Below, piece after piece: positions 8,909 through 18,553 of a stretch of 64,000 bases of DNA. Within the stretch, counting starts at the first letter, position 1; each line of letters starts with the position of its first letter. This stretch comes from Pseudomonas sp. MUP55 (lineage in GTDB: Bacteria > Pseudomonadota > Gammaproteobacteria > Pseudomonadales > Pseudomonadaceae). The notes beneath the pieces are model-generated. The model was not told where the DNA came from. It did not search any database and saw only the letters and a list, made by a program, of their open reading frames with translations. Position numbers and translations under genes: made by a program. Location of the stretch: contig NZ_CP138214.1 in assembly GCF_034043515.1 (NCBI RefSeq), positions 744,001 to 808,000 on the forward strand. The letters run 5' to 3'.

Positions 8909-11900
8909 ATGCTTAACAAAGGATTGTTCCTGGCCTGCGCGCTGGCCCTGCTGAGCGCCTGCGATTCTTCCGATAAACCGTCTGCGCCACCCGCCCCTGC
9001 GGCGAGCGTGGCACCCAAGCCGGCCAAGGCGGCGGTGGATGTGGCGGCGTTGAAGCAGCGCTACGCCGGGCGCGAGTTGAGTGTGGTGGACGTGTCCGAG
9101 GTGCAGTTGGACGGGGCCAGCACTTTGTCGGTGAGTTTTTCCATTCCGCTGGATCCCGATCAGAAGTTCGCCGACAAAGTCCATTTGGTGGACAGCAAGT
9201 CGGGCAAGGTCGATGGCGCCTGGGAGCTTTCGGACAACCTGATGGAATTGCGCCTGCGTCACCTGGAGCCACAGCGCAAGCTGGTGCTCACGGTGGACCC
9301 TGGCGTCAAGGCGGTGAATAACGCCCTGCTGCCCGCCGAGTACACCGCCCGCCTGGAAACCCGAGACCTGCAAGCCACCGTCGGCTTCGCCAGTCGCGGC
9401 ACGTTGCTGCCCACGCGCCTGGCCGAAGGCTTGCCGGTGATCGCGCTGAACGTCGACAAGATCGACGTCGAATTCTTCCGTATCAAGGCCGAGTCCCTGC
9501 CGTCGTTTCTGGCGCAGTGGGGGCGCAATACCAGCCTGCAAAGTTACGAGTCCCGCGAGTTGCTGCCGATGGCCGACCTGGTCTACGGCGGGCGCTTTGA
9601 CTTGAACCCGGCGCGCAACACCCGCGAAACCCTGTTGCTGCCGATCGCCGGCCTCAAGCAACTGCAGCAACCTGGCGTATATCTGGCCGTGATGCGTGCC
9701 TCGGGCACCTATAACTACTCACAACCGGCCACCTTGTTCACCTTGAGTGACATCGGCCTGTCGGTGCACCGCTACGCCAATCGCCTGGATGTCTTTACTC
9801 AGGCCCTGGAGGGTGGCAAGGCGTTGAATGGCGTCGAGCTGGAAATTCTCGATGCCGAAGGCCGCGTGCTCGGTCAGGGCAAGACTGAGGACGGTGGCCA
9901 CGCCGAGTTGCCGTTGCCGAAAAAAGCCCAAGTGCTGCTGGCCAAACAAGGTGAACAGACCAGCCTGTTGCGTCTGGACAGCGCCGCGCTGGACCTGGCC
10001 GAGTTCGACATTGGTGGCCAGCCGTCCCATCCGCTGCAGTTCTTTGTGTTCGGCCCGCGCGACTTGTATCGCCCCGGTGAAACCGTGCTGCTCAACGCCC
10101 TGTTGCGCGACAAGGACGGCAACGCCGTCAAGCCGCAACCGGTGAGCGTTGAAGTGCGCCGCCCCGATGAACAGGTCAGCCGCAAATTCGTGTGGGACGC
10201 CGATGCCTCCGGCCTCTATCAATATTCGCTGCAACTGGCCGGCGAAGCGCCGACCGGGCGCTGGCAGCTGGTATTCGACCTGGGCGACGGCAAGCCGCAG
10301 CTGTATGAGTTCCTCGTCGAAGACTTCCTGCCGGAGCGCCTGGCGCTGGAACTCAAGGGCAGCGACACCGCGCTGAGCCCGGAAGATAACCCGGTGATCC
10401 AGGTCAACGGCCGCTATCTGTACGGCGCGCCGGCCTCCGGCAATCGGGTCAGCGGGCAGGTTTATGTGCGCCCGCTGCGCGAGGCGGTCAAGGCCCTGCC
10501 GGGCTACCAGTTCGGCTCGGTTACCGAAGAAGAGCTGAGCCAGGATTTCGAACTGGACGAAAGCACGCTCGACGCCAAGGGCCAGCAAGAACTGACCCTG
10601 GAAAGCAAGTGGGCCGAGGCCCGCTCGCCGCTGCAACTGATCGTGCAGGCCAGCCTGCAGGAGTCGGGCGGGCGGCCGATCACCCGGCGCCTGGTACAGC
10701 CGATCTGGCCGGCCGAGCAATTGCCGGGCCTGCGCGGGCTGTTTGACGGCACTGAAACCAACGGCGACGGTCCGGCGGAATTCGAAGTGCTGGTCGCCAA
10801 CCAGGACGGGCAGAAACTCGCCGCGCAAAACCTCAAGGTGCGCCTGGTGCGCGAGCGCCGTGACTACTACTGGAACTATTCCGACAGTGACGGCTGGAGC
10901 TATCACTACAACGAGAAATTCCTCAACCTCGACGAACAGACCCTGAACATCAAGGCCGGCGACACCGCCAAGGTCAGCTTCCAGGTGGAGTGGGGCCCTT
11001 ACCGCGTCGAGGTCGAAGACCCGCAAACCGGCCTGATCAGCAGCCTGCGCTTCTGGGCCGGCTACCAGGCCCAGGACAACACCGAAGGCGGCGCCGTGCG
11101 CCCCGATCAGGTCAAGCTGGCGCTGGACAAACCCGCCTATGGCGATGGCGACACCGCCAACGTCACCGTCACACCGCCGGCTGCCGGCAAGGGCTACCTG
11201 CTGGTGGAGTCCGCCGAGGGGCCGCTGTGGTGGCAGGAAATCGACGTGCCGGCCGAAGGCAAAAGTTTCGCCGTGAAGCTTGACCCGAAATGGTCGCGGC
11301 ATGACCTGTACGTGAGCGCGCTGGTGATCCGTCCGGGCGAGCGCAAAGCCAATATCACCCCCAAACGTGCGGTGGGCCTGCTGCACCTGCCGTTGGATCG
11401 GACCCAGCGCAAGCTTGGCGTCACGCTGACCGCGCCGGAAAAAATGCGCCCCAAACAGCCGCTCACGGTGAAAATCGCGGCGAAAAATGCCGACGGCAGT
11501 GTGCCCAAGCAAGTGCATGTGCTGGTGGCTGCGGTCGACGTGGGGATTCTCAATATCACCGAGTACCCGACGCCGGACCCGTACTCCAGCCTGTTCGGCC
11601 GCAAGGGCTATGGTGTCGACCAGTTCGACATCTACGGCCAGTTGATCGAAGCCGGACAGGGCCGTCTGGCCAGCCTGGCGTTCGGTGGCGATGCGGCGCT
11701 GGCCAAGGGCGGCAAGCGCCCGGACACCAGCGTGACCATCGTCGCCCTGCAAAGCGCACCGGTCACGCTCAACGAAAAGGGCGAGGGCGAAGTCAGCGTC
11801 AATATTCCGGACTTCAACGGTGAACTGCGCCTGATGGCCCAGGCCTGGAGCGATGATCGCTATGGCATGGCCGAAGCCAAGACGGTCATCGCCGCGCCGC

Positions 11901-13807
11901 TGATTGCCGAGCTGTCGGCACCGCGCTTCCTGGCCGGGGGGGACCAGACCACCCTTGCGCTGGACCTGTCCAACTTGTCGGGCAAGGCGCAGAAACTCGA
12001 CGTGCAACTGACCACCGAAGGGCAACTTGAACTGGCCGCCAATGGCGCGCAAAGCGTAGAACTGAAACAGGGCCAGCGCACCACCTTGCGCATCCCGGTC
12101 AAAGCCTGGGGCGGCCTGGGGCAGGGCAAAGTCAGGGTGACCGTCAACGGCCTGGACCTGCCCGGTGAAAACCTGCCGCCGTTCAGCCGTGAATGGACCC
12201 TGGGCGTGCGCCCTGCGTACCCGGCGCTGCTCAAGCACTACCGCGCCGTGCTCAAGGATCAGCCGTGGAGCTTGCCTGCGGGCACGCTGGAGCAGTTCGA
12301 CAGCTCGGGACGCGAGGCGTTGTTGAGCCTGTCCAGCCGGCCGCCGTTGAACCTCGGCGCGCAAATCAGTGCGCTCAAGGCTTACCCCTATGGCTGCCTG
12401 GAGCAGACCACCAGCGGCCTCTACCCCTCGCTGTATGCCGATGACGCATTGCTTAAACGCCTGAGCATCAAGGGCGAGCCGGATGCCGAGCGTAAACGCA
12501 AGATAGAGCTGGGTATCGAACGCCTGCTGGGCATGCAGCGCTACAACGGCAGCTTCGGTTTGTGGGGCGCCGATGGCGAGGAAGAATATTGGCTGACCGC
12601 CTATGTCACCGACTTCCTGCTGCGTGCCCGTGACCAGGGCTTTGCCGTACCGGCCGAGGCACTGAAGAAAGCCAGTGAGCGTCTGCTGCGCTATGTGCAG
12701 GAGCGCAACCTGATCGAAGTCGACTACAGCGACAACGCCGAGCACACCCGCTTCGCTGTGCAGGCCTACGCCGGCATGGTCCTGGCGCGCAGCCAGCAGG
12801 CGCCGCTGGGAGCCTTGCGCAGTATCTTCGAGCGACGCAGCGATGCGCGGTCCGGCTTGCCGTTGGTGCAGCTGGCCATCGCCCTGCAGAAAATGGGTGA
12901 CCAGCCGCGTGCGGACCAGGCATTACTCGCAGGCCTGGCCGCGCAGCGCAGCGCCAAGGAGTGGTTGGCCGACTACGGCAGCCCGTTGCGTGACCAGGCG
13001 ATGATCCTCGCCCTGCTGGAAGAAAACGACCTGGCCAAGGGCAAGCGCGAGGAGCGCTTGTTCACCCTGGCGGACCAGCTGGCGGCCAGCCCGTACCTGT
13101 CGACTCAGGAGCGTAATTCGCTGTTCCTCGCCGGGCGACTTGGACTCACTCAGCCTGAGTCTGCCTGGAAGGTCGTGTTCAATGGCAGCGGCGGGGTGCA
13201 TGAGCTGAACAATCAACAACCGACGCTGAACCTGGAAGGCAAGCTGCTGGCTGGCGATCTGAGCCTGACCAATCAGGGCGATGCGCCGGTCTACCAGCAA
13301 CTGACGATCTCGGGTTATCCACAGGTACCGCCGGCAGCGGGCGGCGAGAACCTGAGCATTCGTCGCGAGTACCTGGGCATGAACGGCCAGCCGCTGAACC
13401 TGCACAGCCTCAACAGCGGCGACCTGGTGTTGGTGCACCTGGCGGTCAGCGCCAAGCAACGGGTGCCGGACGCCCTGGTGGTGGACCTGCTGCCTGCCGG
13501 TCTGGAACTGGAAAACCAGAACCTGGCGCAAAGCGCGGCCAGTCTGGAGAACGCCAGCAGCCAGGTGAAGGAATGGCGCGAGTCGATGCAGAACGCCTCG
13601 CTCAAGCATCAGGAGTTTCGTGATGACCGCTACGTGGCGGCGATGAACCTGGACGGCTATGGCGGCACCACGCACCTGCTGTATCTGGCGCGGGCCGTGA
13701 CGCCGGGCACCTACCGTGTGCCGCCGCCGCAGGTGGAGTCGATGTACCGGCCCAACTGGCAGGCAGTGGGGGAAACGCCGGCAGACATGGTGATCAAGGG
13801 GCGCTGA
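8909..13807 (+). CDS. Bacterial alpha-2-macroglobulin lipoprotein (YfhM/ECAM type)
   Basis: 1632 residues, a full-length member of the bacterial alpha-2-macroglobulins, which trap proteases in the periplasm through an internal thioester. The signal peptide ends in a lipobox (LLSAC), with the lipidated cysteine at residue 18 and Asp at +2, the inner-membrane retention signal in E. coli. MG domains occupy most of the protein, with an apple-like linker near KAYPYGCLEQTTSG. The thioester motif CLEQ is intact at about residues 1163-1166, followed by the alpha/alpha-toroid thioester domain (MQRYNGSFGLWG). Downstream is pbpC, the standard genomic partner. The pairing is thought to couple protease defence with cell-wall repair. 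Confidence 0.96.
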   Translation: MLNKGLFLACALALLSACDSSDKPSAPPAPAASVAPKPAKAAVDVAALKQRYAGRELSVVDVSEVQLDGASTLSVSFSIPLDPDQKFADKVHLVDSKSGKVDGAWELSDNLMELRLRHLEPQRKLVLTVDPGVKAVNNALLPAEYTARLETRDLQATVGFASRGTLLPTRLAEGLPVIALNVDKIDVEFFRIKAESLPSFLAQWGRNTSLQSYESRELLPMADLVYGGRFDLNPARNTRETLLLPIAGLKQLQQPGVYLAVMRASGTYNYSQPATLFTLSDIGLSVHRYANRLDVFTQALEGGKALNGVELEILDAEGRVLGQGKTEDGGHAELPLPKKAQVLLAKQGEQTSLLRLDSAALDLAEFDIGGQPSHPLQFFVFGPRDLYRPGETVLLNALLRDKDGNAVKPQPVSVEVRRPDEQVSRKFVWDADASGLYQYSLQLAGEAPTGRWQLVFDLGDGKPQLYEFLVEDFLPERLALELKGSDTALSPEDNPVIQVNGRYLYGAPASGNRVSGQVYVRPLREAVKALPGYQFGSVTEEELSQDFELDESTLDAKGQQELTLESKWAEARSPLQLIVQASLQESGGRPITRRLVQPIWPAEQLPGLRGLFDGTETNGDGPAEFEVLVANQDGQKLAAQNLKVRLVRERRDYYWNYSDSDGWSYHYNEKFLNLDEQTLNIKAGDTAKVSFQVEWGPYRVEVEDPQTGLISSLRFWAGYQAQDNTEGGAVRPDQVKLALDKPAYGDGDTANVTVTPPAAGKGYLLVESAEGPLWWQEIDVPAEGKSFAVKLDPKWSRHDLYVSALVIRPGERKANITPKRAVGLLHLPLDRTQRKLGVTLTAPEKMRPKQPLTVKIAAKNADGSVPKQVHVLVAAVDVGILNITEYPTPDPYSSLFGRKGYGVDQFDIYGQLIEAGQGRLASLAFGGDAALAKGGKRPDTSVTIVALQSAPVTLNEKGEGEVSVNIPDFNGELRLMAQAWSDDRYGMAEAKTVIAAPLIAELSAPRFLAGGDQTTLALDLSNLSGKAQKLDVQLTTEGQLELAANGAQSVELKQGQRTTLRIPVKAWGGLGQGKVRVTVNGLDLPGENLPPFSREWTLGVRPAYPALLKHYRAVLKDQPWSLPAGTLEQFDSSGREALLSLSSRPPLNLGAQISALKAYPYGCLEQTTSGLYPSLYADDALLKRLSIKGEPDAERKRKIELGIERLLGMQRYNGSFGLWGADGEEEYWLTAYVTDFLLRARDQGFAVPAEALKKASERLLRYVQERNLIEVDYSDNAEHTRFAVQAYAGMVLARSQQAPLGALRSIFERRSDARSGLPLVQLAIALQKMGDQPRADQALLAGLAAQRSAKEWLADYGSPLRDQAMILALLEENDLAKGKREERLFTLADQLAASPYLSTQERNSLFLAGRLGLTQPESAWKVVFNGSGGVHELNNQQPTLNLEGKLLAGDLSLTNQGDAPVYQQLTISGYPQVPPAAGGENLSIRREYLGMNGQPLNLHSLNSGDLVLVHLAVSAKQRVPDALVVDLLPAGLELENQNLAQSAASLENASSQVKEWRESMQNASLKHQEFRDDRYVAAMNLDGYGGTTHLLYLARAVTPGTYRVPPPQVESMYRPNWQAVGETPADMVIKGR

Positions 13808-13815
13808 AAAACCAA

Positions 13816-13905
13816 TGTGGGAGGGGGCTTGCCCCCGATGGCGGTGGGTCAGTTGGCGGATGCATTGACTGACCCACTGCTATCGGGGGCAAGCCCCCTC
13901 CCACA
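13816..13905. repeat. REPIN, TGTGGGAGGGGGC family
   Basis: Inverted REP pair starting 8 bp after the alpha-2-macroglobulin stop. The spacer (ggtgggtcagttggcggatgcattgactgaccca) also holds a dyad, giving a near-continuous hairpin. It separates this gene from the convergent small membrane protein gene. Confidence 0.92.
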
Positions 13906-13922
13906 TGGGGACATCCTTGGGC

Positions 13923-14216
13923 TTAGTGCACAACCCAACTGAGCAGCCACAATCCCAGGAGCAACCAGATGATCCCCATGATGATCGACGCCCGCATGAA
14001 TGCACGCACGGCCGAGTACAGCAGCATCAGGCCGACGATCAGGGTGATGATGCTGATGATCGACGTGTCCATGCCCAGGGTGCGCGACAGGCCTTCTACA
14101 AAGTTGCCGCCGGCATGGGTCAGGGCACCGAACAGGCCGCTGAGGCCGTCGACGATAAAGCGGATGACCGAACCGAGCGCCTGGCCCAGCCATTCGAAAA
14201 AGCTTTCTACCTGCAT
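13923..14216 (-). CDS. Small membrane protein, unknown function
   Basis: 97 residues. The N-terminal half is amphipathic (SFFEWLGQALGSVIRFIVDGL). The C-terminal half contains two closely spaced hydrophobic helices (SIISIITLIVGLMLLYSAV and ASIIMGIIWLLLGLWLLSWVV). The start ATG has AGGA seven bases upstream, and the frame is bounded by a REPIN on one side and the pbpC promoter on the other. I recognise no named family. It sits between the alpha-2-macroglobulin and pbpC genes on the opposite strand, so a shared function is not implied by operon structure. Confidence 0.75.
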   Translation of the reverse strand: MQVESFFEWLGQALGSVIRFIVDGLSGLFGALTHAGGNFVEGLSRTLGMDTSIISIITLIVGLMLLYSAVRAFMRASIIMGIIWLLLGLWLLSWVVH

Positions 14217-14306
14217 GTGTGTGTCCTGATGAGAGGGAGGGCGTATCTGTGCCTTTGGTTGTCGATAACGCGGGCGAGTTCCCTGTAAGCATAGAGGTTT
14301 GCCGGT

Positions 14307-16670
14307 TTGGATTTTAGATTAATCACGCAAGGGCGTACGCGGTCCGCTGCACGGCTATTGCGCTGGACCGTGGCAAGTGTGCTGCTGGTGATCGCGCTGC
14401 TATGGCTGGCCGACCGCATCTGGCCGTTGCCGCTGCCCCAGGACGACCTGGCGCGCGTGGTTCTGGCCGAGGATGGCACGCCGTTGTGGCGTTTTGCCGA
14501 CGCCAACGGCGTATGGCGCTACCCGGTGCAGACCAGCGAAGTATCATCGTATTACCTGGACGCGCTGCTGACCTATGAGGACCGCTGGTTCTACCGCCAC
14601 CCCGGCGTCAACCCGCTGGCCCTGGCGCGCGCTACGTGGCAGAACCTCACCGGCGCGCGGGTGGTGTCGGGCGGCAGTACCTTGTCGATGCAAGTGGCCC
14701 GTTTGCTCGACCCGCATTCGCGCACCTTCCTCGGCAAGTTGCGTCAACTGTGGCGTACCGCGCAGTTGGAATGGCACCTGTCCAAGGAGCAGATTCTCAA
14801 CCTGTACCTGAACCGCGCGCCGTTCGGCGGTACGTTGCAGGGCGTGGCGGCGGCCAGTTGGGCTTACCTGGGCAAACCCCCGGCGCAATTGACCCATGCC
14901 GAAGCGGCGCTGCTCGCGGTATTGCCCCAGGCGCCGAGCCGCCTGCGCCCGGACCGTCATCCGCAGCGCGCCCAGCACGCCCGGGACAAGGTGCTGCGCC
15001 GCCTCGCCGAGTTCCAGGCCTGGCCACAGGCGGCGGTGGATGAGGCGTTGGAAGAGCCTCTGCTGCTCGCGCCGCGTCTGGAGCCGAGCCTGGCACCGTT
15101 GCTGGCGCGCCGCTTGAACCGCCCTGACAGCCCGCCTTTGATCCGCACCACGGTGGATGCCACGTTGCAGCGCCGTCTGGAAGACCTGCTGCTGGGTTGG
15201 CGCGCACGGTTGCCCGAGCACACCTCCGCCGCCATCCTGGTGGTCGAGGAAGAAACCATGGCGGTGCGCGCCTACCTCGGCTCGGTCGATATCAATGATG
15301 CCAAGCGTTACGGGCATGTGGACATGATCAGCGCGCTGCGCTCGCCCGGGTCCACCCTGAAACCCTTCCTGTATGGCATGGCCCTGGACGATGGCCTGAT
15401 TCATTCCGAATCCCTGCTGCAGGACGTGCCGCGCCGCTACGGCGATTACCGGCCAGGCAATTTTTCCATGGGCTTTACCGGCGCGGTGCCGGCGAGCACG
15501 GCACTCTCCAGCTCGCTGAACCTGCCCGCGGTGCAATTGCTGGAAGCCTACGGGCCGAAACGCTTTGCCGCCCAGATGCGCATCGGTGGCATGCCGCTGG
15601 CGCTGCCGGCGTTGGCCGAACCGAACCTGGCGTTGATCCTGGGCGGTGCGGGCAGCCGCCTGGAGGACCTGGTCAGCGGCTACAGTGCCTTCGCCCGCGA
15701 CGGCAAGAGCGCCACCCTGCGTTTGCAGCCGGATGACGTGCTGAGAGAGCGGCCGTTACTGTCGCCGGGGGCGGCGTGGATCGTGCGACGTATCCTCAGC
15801 GGCCAGGCGCGCCCCGACCGCGACCCGCGGGCCGAACTGGTGCAACGCCCGACGCTGGCCTGGAAGACCGGCACCAGCTACGGCTTTCGCGATGCCTGGG
15901 CGATTGGCGTGGGCCCGCGTTACCTGATTGGCGTGTGGATCGGTCGACCGGACGGCACGCCGGTGCCGGGGCAGTTCGGCCTGGCGTCGGCGGCGCCCTT
16001 GATGTTGCAGGTGCACGACGTGCTGACCAACCGCGACAGCCAGCGCGGCATCAGCGCACCGGTCAAGCCGGTGCCGGCCAATGTCGGCGTGGCGGCGATC
16101 TGTTGGCCATTGGGCCAGCCGATGAACCGCAGCGATCCCAACTGTCGGCGCCAGCGCTTTGCCTGGACCCTGGACAACACCACGCCGCCGACCTTGCAGG
16201 CGCTGGACCAACCGTTGAGCGTGGGCTTGATGGAAAGCATCTGGGTCAACGCCAAGGGGTTGCGGGTCGATGCCCATTGCCCTGGTGCCGAACCGAAACA
16301 CATCGCCCTGTGGCCGGCGCCGCTGGAGCCGTGGCTGCCCAGGGTGGAGCGCCGTGAAGCGCGCATCCCGGCAGCGGACCCGCAATGCCCGCCGCCGGCA
16401 CTGGCGGCGTCATCGCCGCTGTCCATCGTTGGCGTGCGCGAAGGCGACCAACTGCGCTTGCCCGCCGCCAGCCAACAAGCCCTGCGCCTGAAACTTTCCG
16501 CCCTGGGCGGCAGCGGGCGGCGCTGGTGGTTCCTCAATGGGGCGCCGCTGGGTGACAGTGCCAATCAGGATTTCATCAACGCCAGTTTCGAGCGATTGGG
16601 GCGTTATCAACTGAGTGTGCTGGATGAGGCGGGGCAGACGGCCAGGCTTGAGTTCAGTGTTGTTGACTAG
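14307..16670 (+). CDS. pbpC: Penicillin-binding protein 1C
   Basis: 787 residues, bifunctional class A PBP acting in the periplasm. A membrane anchor (about 19-36) precedes the glycosyltransferase domain with EDRWFYRHPGVNP and GGSTLSMQVARLL. The transpeptidase domain has SxxK as STLK (Ser about 349), SxN as SLN and KTG (Lys about 520). A C-terminal PBP1C-type domain follows (about 700-787). The start is uncertain: the frame begins at a TTG (14307) with a weak GAGG upstream, and no ATG lies before the membrane segment. It is the usual neighbour of alpha-2-macroglobulin, here separated from it by a small opposite-strand gene. Confidence 0.94.
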   Translation: MDFRLITQGRTRSAARLLRWTVASVLLVIALLWLADRIWPLPLPQDDLARVVLAEDGTPLWRFADANGVWRYPVQTSEVSSYYLDALLTYEDRWFYRHPGVNPLALARATWQNLTGARVVSGGSTLSMQVARLLDPHSRTFLGKLRQLWRTAQLEWHLSKEQILNLYLNRAPFGGTLQGVAAASWAYLGKPPAQLTHAEAALLAVLPQAPSRLRPDRHPQRAQHARDKVLRRLAEFQAWPQAAVDEALEEPLLLAPRLEPSLAPLLARRLNRPDSPPLIRTTVDATLQRRLEDLLLGWRARLPEHTSAAILVVEEETMAVRAYLGSVDINDAKRYGHVDMISALRSPGSTLKPFLYGMALDDGLIHSESLLQDVPRRYGDYRPGNFSMGFTGAVPASTALSSSLNLPAVQLLEAYGPKRFAAQMRIGGMPLALPALAEPNLALILGGAGSRLEDLVSGYSAFARDGKSATLRLQPDDVLRERPLLSPGAAWIVRRILSGQARPDRDPRAELVQRPTLAWKTGTSYGFRDAWAIGVGPRYLIGVWIGRPDGTPVPGQFGLASAAPLMLQVHDVLTNRDSQRGISAPVKPVPANVGVAAICWPLGQPMNRSDPNCRRQRFAWTLDNTTPPTLQALDQPLSVGLMESIWVNAKGLRVDAHCPGAEPKHIALWPAPLEPWLPRVERREARIPAADPQCPPPALAASSPLSIVGVREGDQLRLPAASQQALRLKLSALGGSGRRWWFLNGAPLGDSANQDFINASFERLGRYQLSVLDEAGQTARLEFSVVD

Positions 16671-16675
16671 GGCCT

Positions 16676-16750
16676 CATCGGGGGCAAGCCCCCTCCCACA
16701 ATTTTGATCTGTGAATACGTTCAAAATGTGGGAGGGGGCTTGCCCCCGAT
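16676..16750. repeat. Two REP half-sites in reversed arrangement
   Basis: A right-arm REP (catcgggggcaagccccctc, 16676-16700) is followed after 27 bp by a left-arm REP (tgtgggagggggcttgcccc, 16728-16750). This is the reverse of the head order in the other REPINs of the window, so it is either two solo REPs from neighbouring elements or an inverted pair. It lies just after pbpC. Confidence 0.85.
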
Positions 16751-16830
16751 GGCGTCCTCAAGACCCCCACCGCTATTCACTTGCCTTCAATCCCCATCCC
16801 CCTGAAGCTATACCCATTCAGGAGCCCCCA

Positions 16831-17139
16831 ATGAACCTCGAACACCTCACCGAACGCCTGCACCGCATCCGCGATACCAACGACTGGAAGCAGTTCCACA
16901 GCCCGAAAAACCTGGCCATGGCGGCCAGTGTGGAAATGGCCGAGTTGGTGGAGATCTTCCAATGGCTGACCGAAGACCAGTCACGCCAGTTGCCGGCCGA
17001 CAAGCTGGCGCACGCCGGCCAGGAAGTCGGCGATATCGTGCTGTACCTGCTGTTGCTGTGCAGCGAGCTGGGCCTGGACATGAACGAAGTGGTGCGCGCA
17101 AAACTGGCCGACAGCGAACGGCGGTTTGCCCATGAGTGA
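16831..17139 (+). CDS. MazG-like nucleotide pyrophosphohydrolase
   Basis: 102 residues, single-domain all-alpha NTP pyrophosphatase of the MazG-like (RS21-C6/dCTPase) type. The metal-binding pattern is visible as EMAELVEIFQW (ExxE) and EVGDIVLYLLLL (ExxD). These enzymes remove non-canonical or excess nucleoside triphosphates. ATG 16831 has an AGGAG site nine bases before it. Its end overlaps the start of cmoM by eight bases, so the two are almost certainly one transcript. Confidence 0.88.
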   Translation: MNLEHLTERLHRIRDTNDWKQFHSPKNLAMAASVEMAELVEIFQWLTEDQSRQLPADKLAHAGQEVGDIVLYLLLLCSELGLDMNEVVRAKLADSERRFAHE

Positions 17140-17881
17140 CCGCCATTTCGACCAGTTGGCCACGCGCTTTGCCGAGAAGATCTATGGCGGCGCCAAGGGC
17201 GCGATTCGCCTGGCGGTGTTGCAGGCCGACCTCACCGAAGCCTTGCCGGACCGCCCGTTGCGGGTGCTGGATATCGGCGCGGGGTTGGGGCACATGTCGT
17301 TGTGGCTGGCCGAGCGCGGCCATCAGGTGACCCTGGCCGAGCCCGCCGAGCCCATGCTCGAAGGCGCACGCCAGCGCTTTGCCGAAGCCGGGCAGAGCGC
17401 CACGTTTATCCATGCGCCGTGGCAAGACTTGCTTGGCCAGCTCACCGAGCCCTACGACCTGGTGCTGTGTCATGCCGTGCTGGAATGGCTGGCCGAACCC
17501 CACGGGATCCTGCCGGTGTTGCACCAGTTGACGCTGCCCGGTGGCTGGCTATCCCTGGCGTTCTACAACCGCGATGCGCTGATTTACCGCAACCTGCTCA
17601 AGGGCCACTTTCGCAAGATGCGCAAGAACGACATGGCCGGCGAAAAGCAGAGCCTCACCCCGCAACAGCCGCTGGACCCGCGGGAATTGGCGGCGCAACT
17701 CGACGGGCTCTGGCAGGTCGAAAGCCAAAGTGGCGTGCGCGTGTTCCACGACTACATGCCGGTGGAGTTCCAGGCGCGCGCCGACCTGCAGGATCTGTTG
17801 GAGATGGAGCTCGCTCACCGTCGTCACCCAAGCTTTGCCGGGCTTGGGCGTTATTTACACTGGATCTGCCGCCCGGTTTAA
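17132..17881 (+). CDS. cmoM: tRNA 5-carboxymethoxyuridine methyltransferase CmoM
   Basis: 249 residues, SAM-dependent class I methyltransferase. It methylates the carboxyl of cmo5U at tRNA wobble position 34 to give mcmo5U. Motif I is VLDIGAGLGHMS at about residues 48-59. The family-specific segments HAVLEWLAEP and GVRVFHDYMP are present, as are the N-terminal FAEKIYGGAKGAIR block and the C-terminal LGRYLHWICRP, all close to E. coli CmoM (formerly SmtA) as I remember it. ATG 17132 overlaps the MazG-like stop; an in-frame TTG two codons earlier is less likely. Confidence 0.92.
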   Translation: MSDRHFDQLATRFAEKIYGGAKGAIRLAVLQADLTEALPDRPLRVLDIGAGLGHMSLWLAERGHQVTLAEPAEPMLEGARQRFAEAGQSATFIHAPWQDLLGQLTEPYDLVLCHAVLEWLAEPHGILPVLHQLTLPGGWLSLAFYNRDALIYRNLLKGHFRKMRKNDMAGEKQSLTPQQPLDPRELAAQLDGLWQVESQSGVRVFHDYMPVEFQARADLQDLLEMELAHRRHPSFAGLGRYLHWICRPV

Positions 17882-17905
17882 GCGGCCCAGTCTGCGGAGG
17901 TCGAA

Positions 17906-18508
17906 ATGCGTCGTCTCTGTTTGATCCTGTTGTCCCTCGGGCTGGGGGCTTGCTCCAGCCCCAACCCTTATGTCGCCGCTTCGGCGCCGATGCCGCCGGC
18001 CCCGGCCCAGGCGGCCAGTACCTTTGATGCCAGTGCGTACCCGGCACCGGTGCGCGACTACGGCGCTTACCGCACTTGGGCCTGGCGCAACGGCCAGTTG
18101 CCGGCCGGCACCGCCTGGGCGGACTCGGCCCAGGTGGCCGAAGCGGTCAGTGGCGCGCTGGACCAGCGCGGCCTGCGGCCCCTGCATGACAATCGTGCAC
18201 CCGACCTGCTGGTCAGCGCCGATGTGCGTCTGGAAAAGCGTCTGCGACAGGTCCGGGATGACTATGGCTACGGTTATGGCGGCTACAACCGCTATGGCAA
18301 TGGCTACGGCATGTACAACTCGGTGCCGGTGGTGCGTACCTATGAAGTGCAGGTCGTGGTGGTGCGGGTCAATCTGTTCGACGCCCGCAGCGGCCAGCCG
18401 GTGTGGAGCGCCAGCGCGGAAACGGGCAGCCAGGGCAGCCTCAGTGAACGCGCGGATGCGTTGCGCCAGGCTGTACAGAAGGCAATGACGGCCTACCCGC
18501 CGAGTTAA
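17906..18508 (+). CDS. DUF4136 lipoprotein (first of a tandem pair)
   Basis: 200 residues. The signal peptide ends in a lipobox LGLGAC (Cys about 16) followed by Ser, predicting an outer-membrane lipoprotein. The DUF4136 core begins at [16 protein letters not shown] and includes LDQRGLRP and the C-terminal [13 protein letters not shown] Tyr/Gly-rich stretch ([17 protein letters not shown]) interrupts the middle. Function unknown. It starts 24 bp after cmoM, so it may be on that transcript. It is a paralogue of the next gene. Confidence 0.85.
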   Translation: MRRLCLILLSLGLGACSSPNPYVAASAPMPPAPAQAASTFDASAYPAPVRDYGAYRTWAWRNGQLPAGTAWADSAQVAEAVSGALDQRGLRPLHDNRAPDLLVSADVRLEKRLRQVRDDYGYGYGGYNRYGNGYGMYNSVPVVRTYEVQVVVVRVNLFDARSGQPVWSASAETGSQGSLSERADALRQAVQKAMTAYPPS

Positions 18509-18553
18509 CCGCTATTCTCATCTAAAGCCCGGACCGATCGTTGGAGAGCCACC

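Noticed and set aside
9719..12745. 1008-codon minus-strand open frame inside the alpha-2-macroglobulin gene
   Set aside because: The plus-strand protein has intact family motifs and signal peptide; the antisense frame has shadow-type composition (Gln/Ala/His/Arg-rich) and no recognisable domain.
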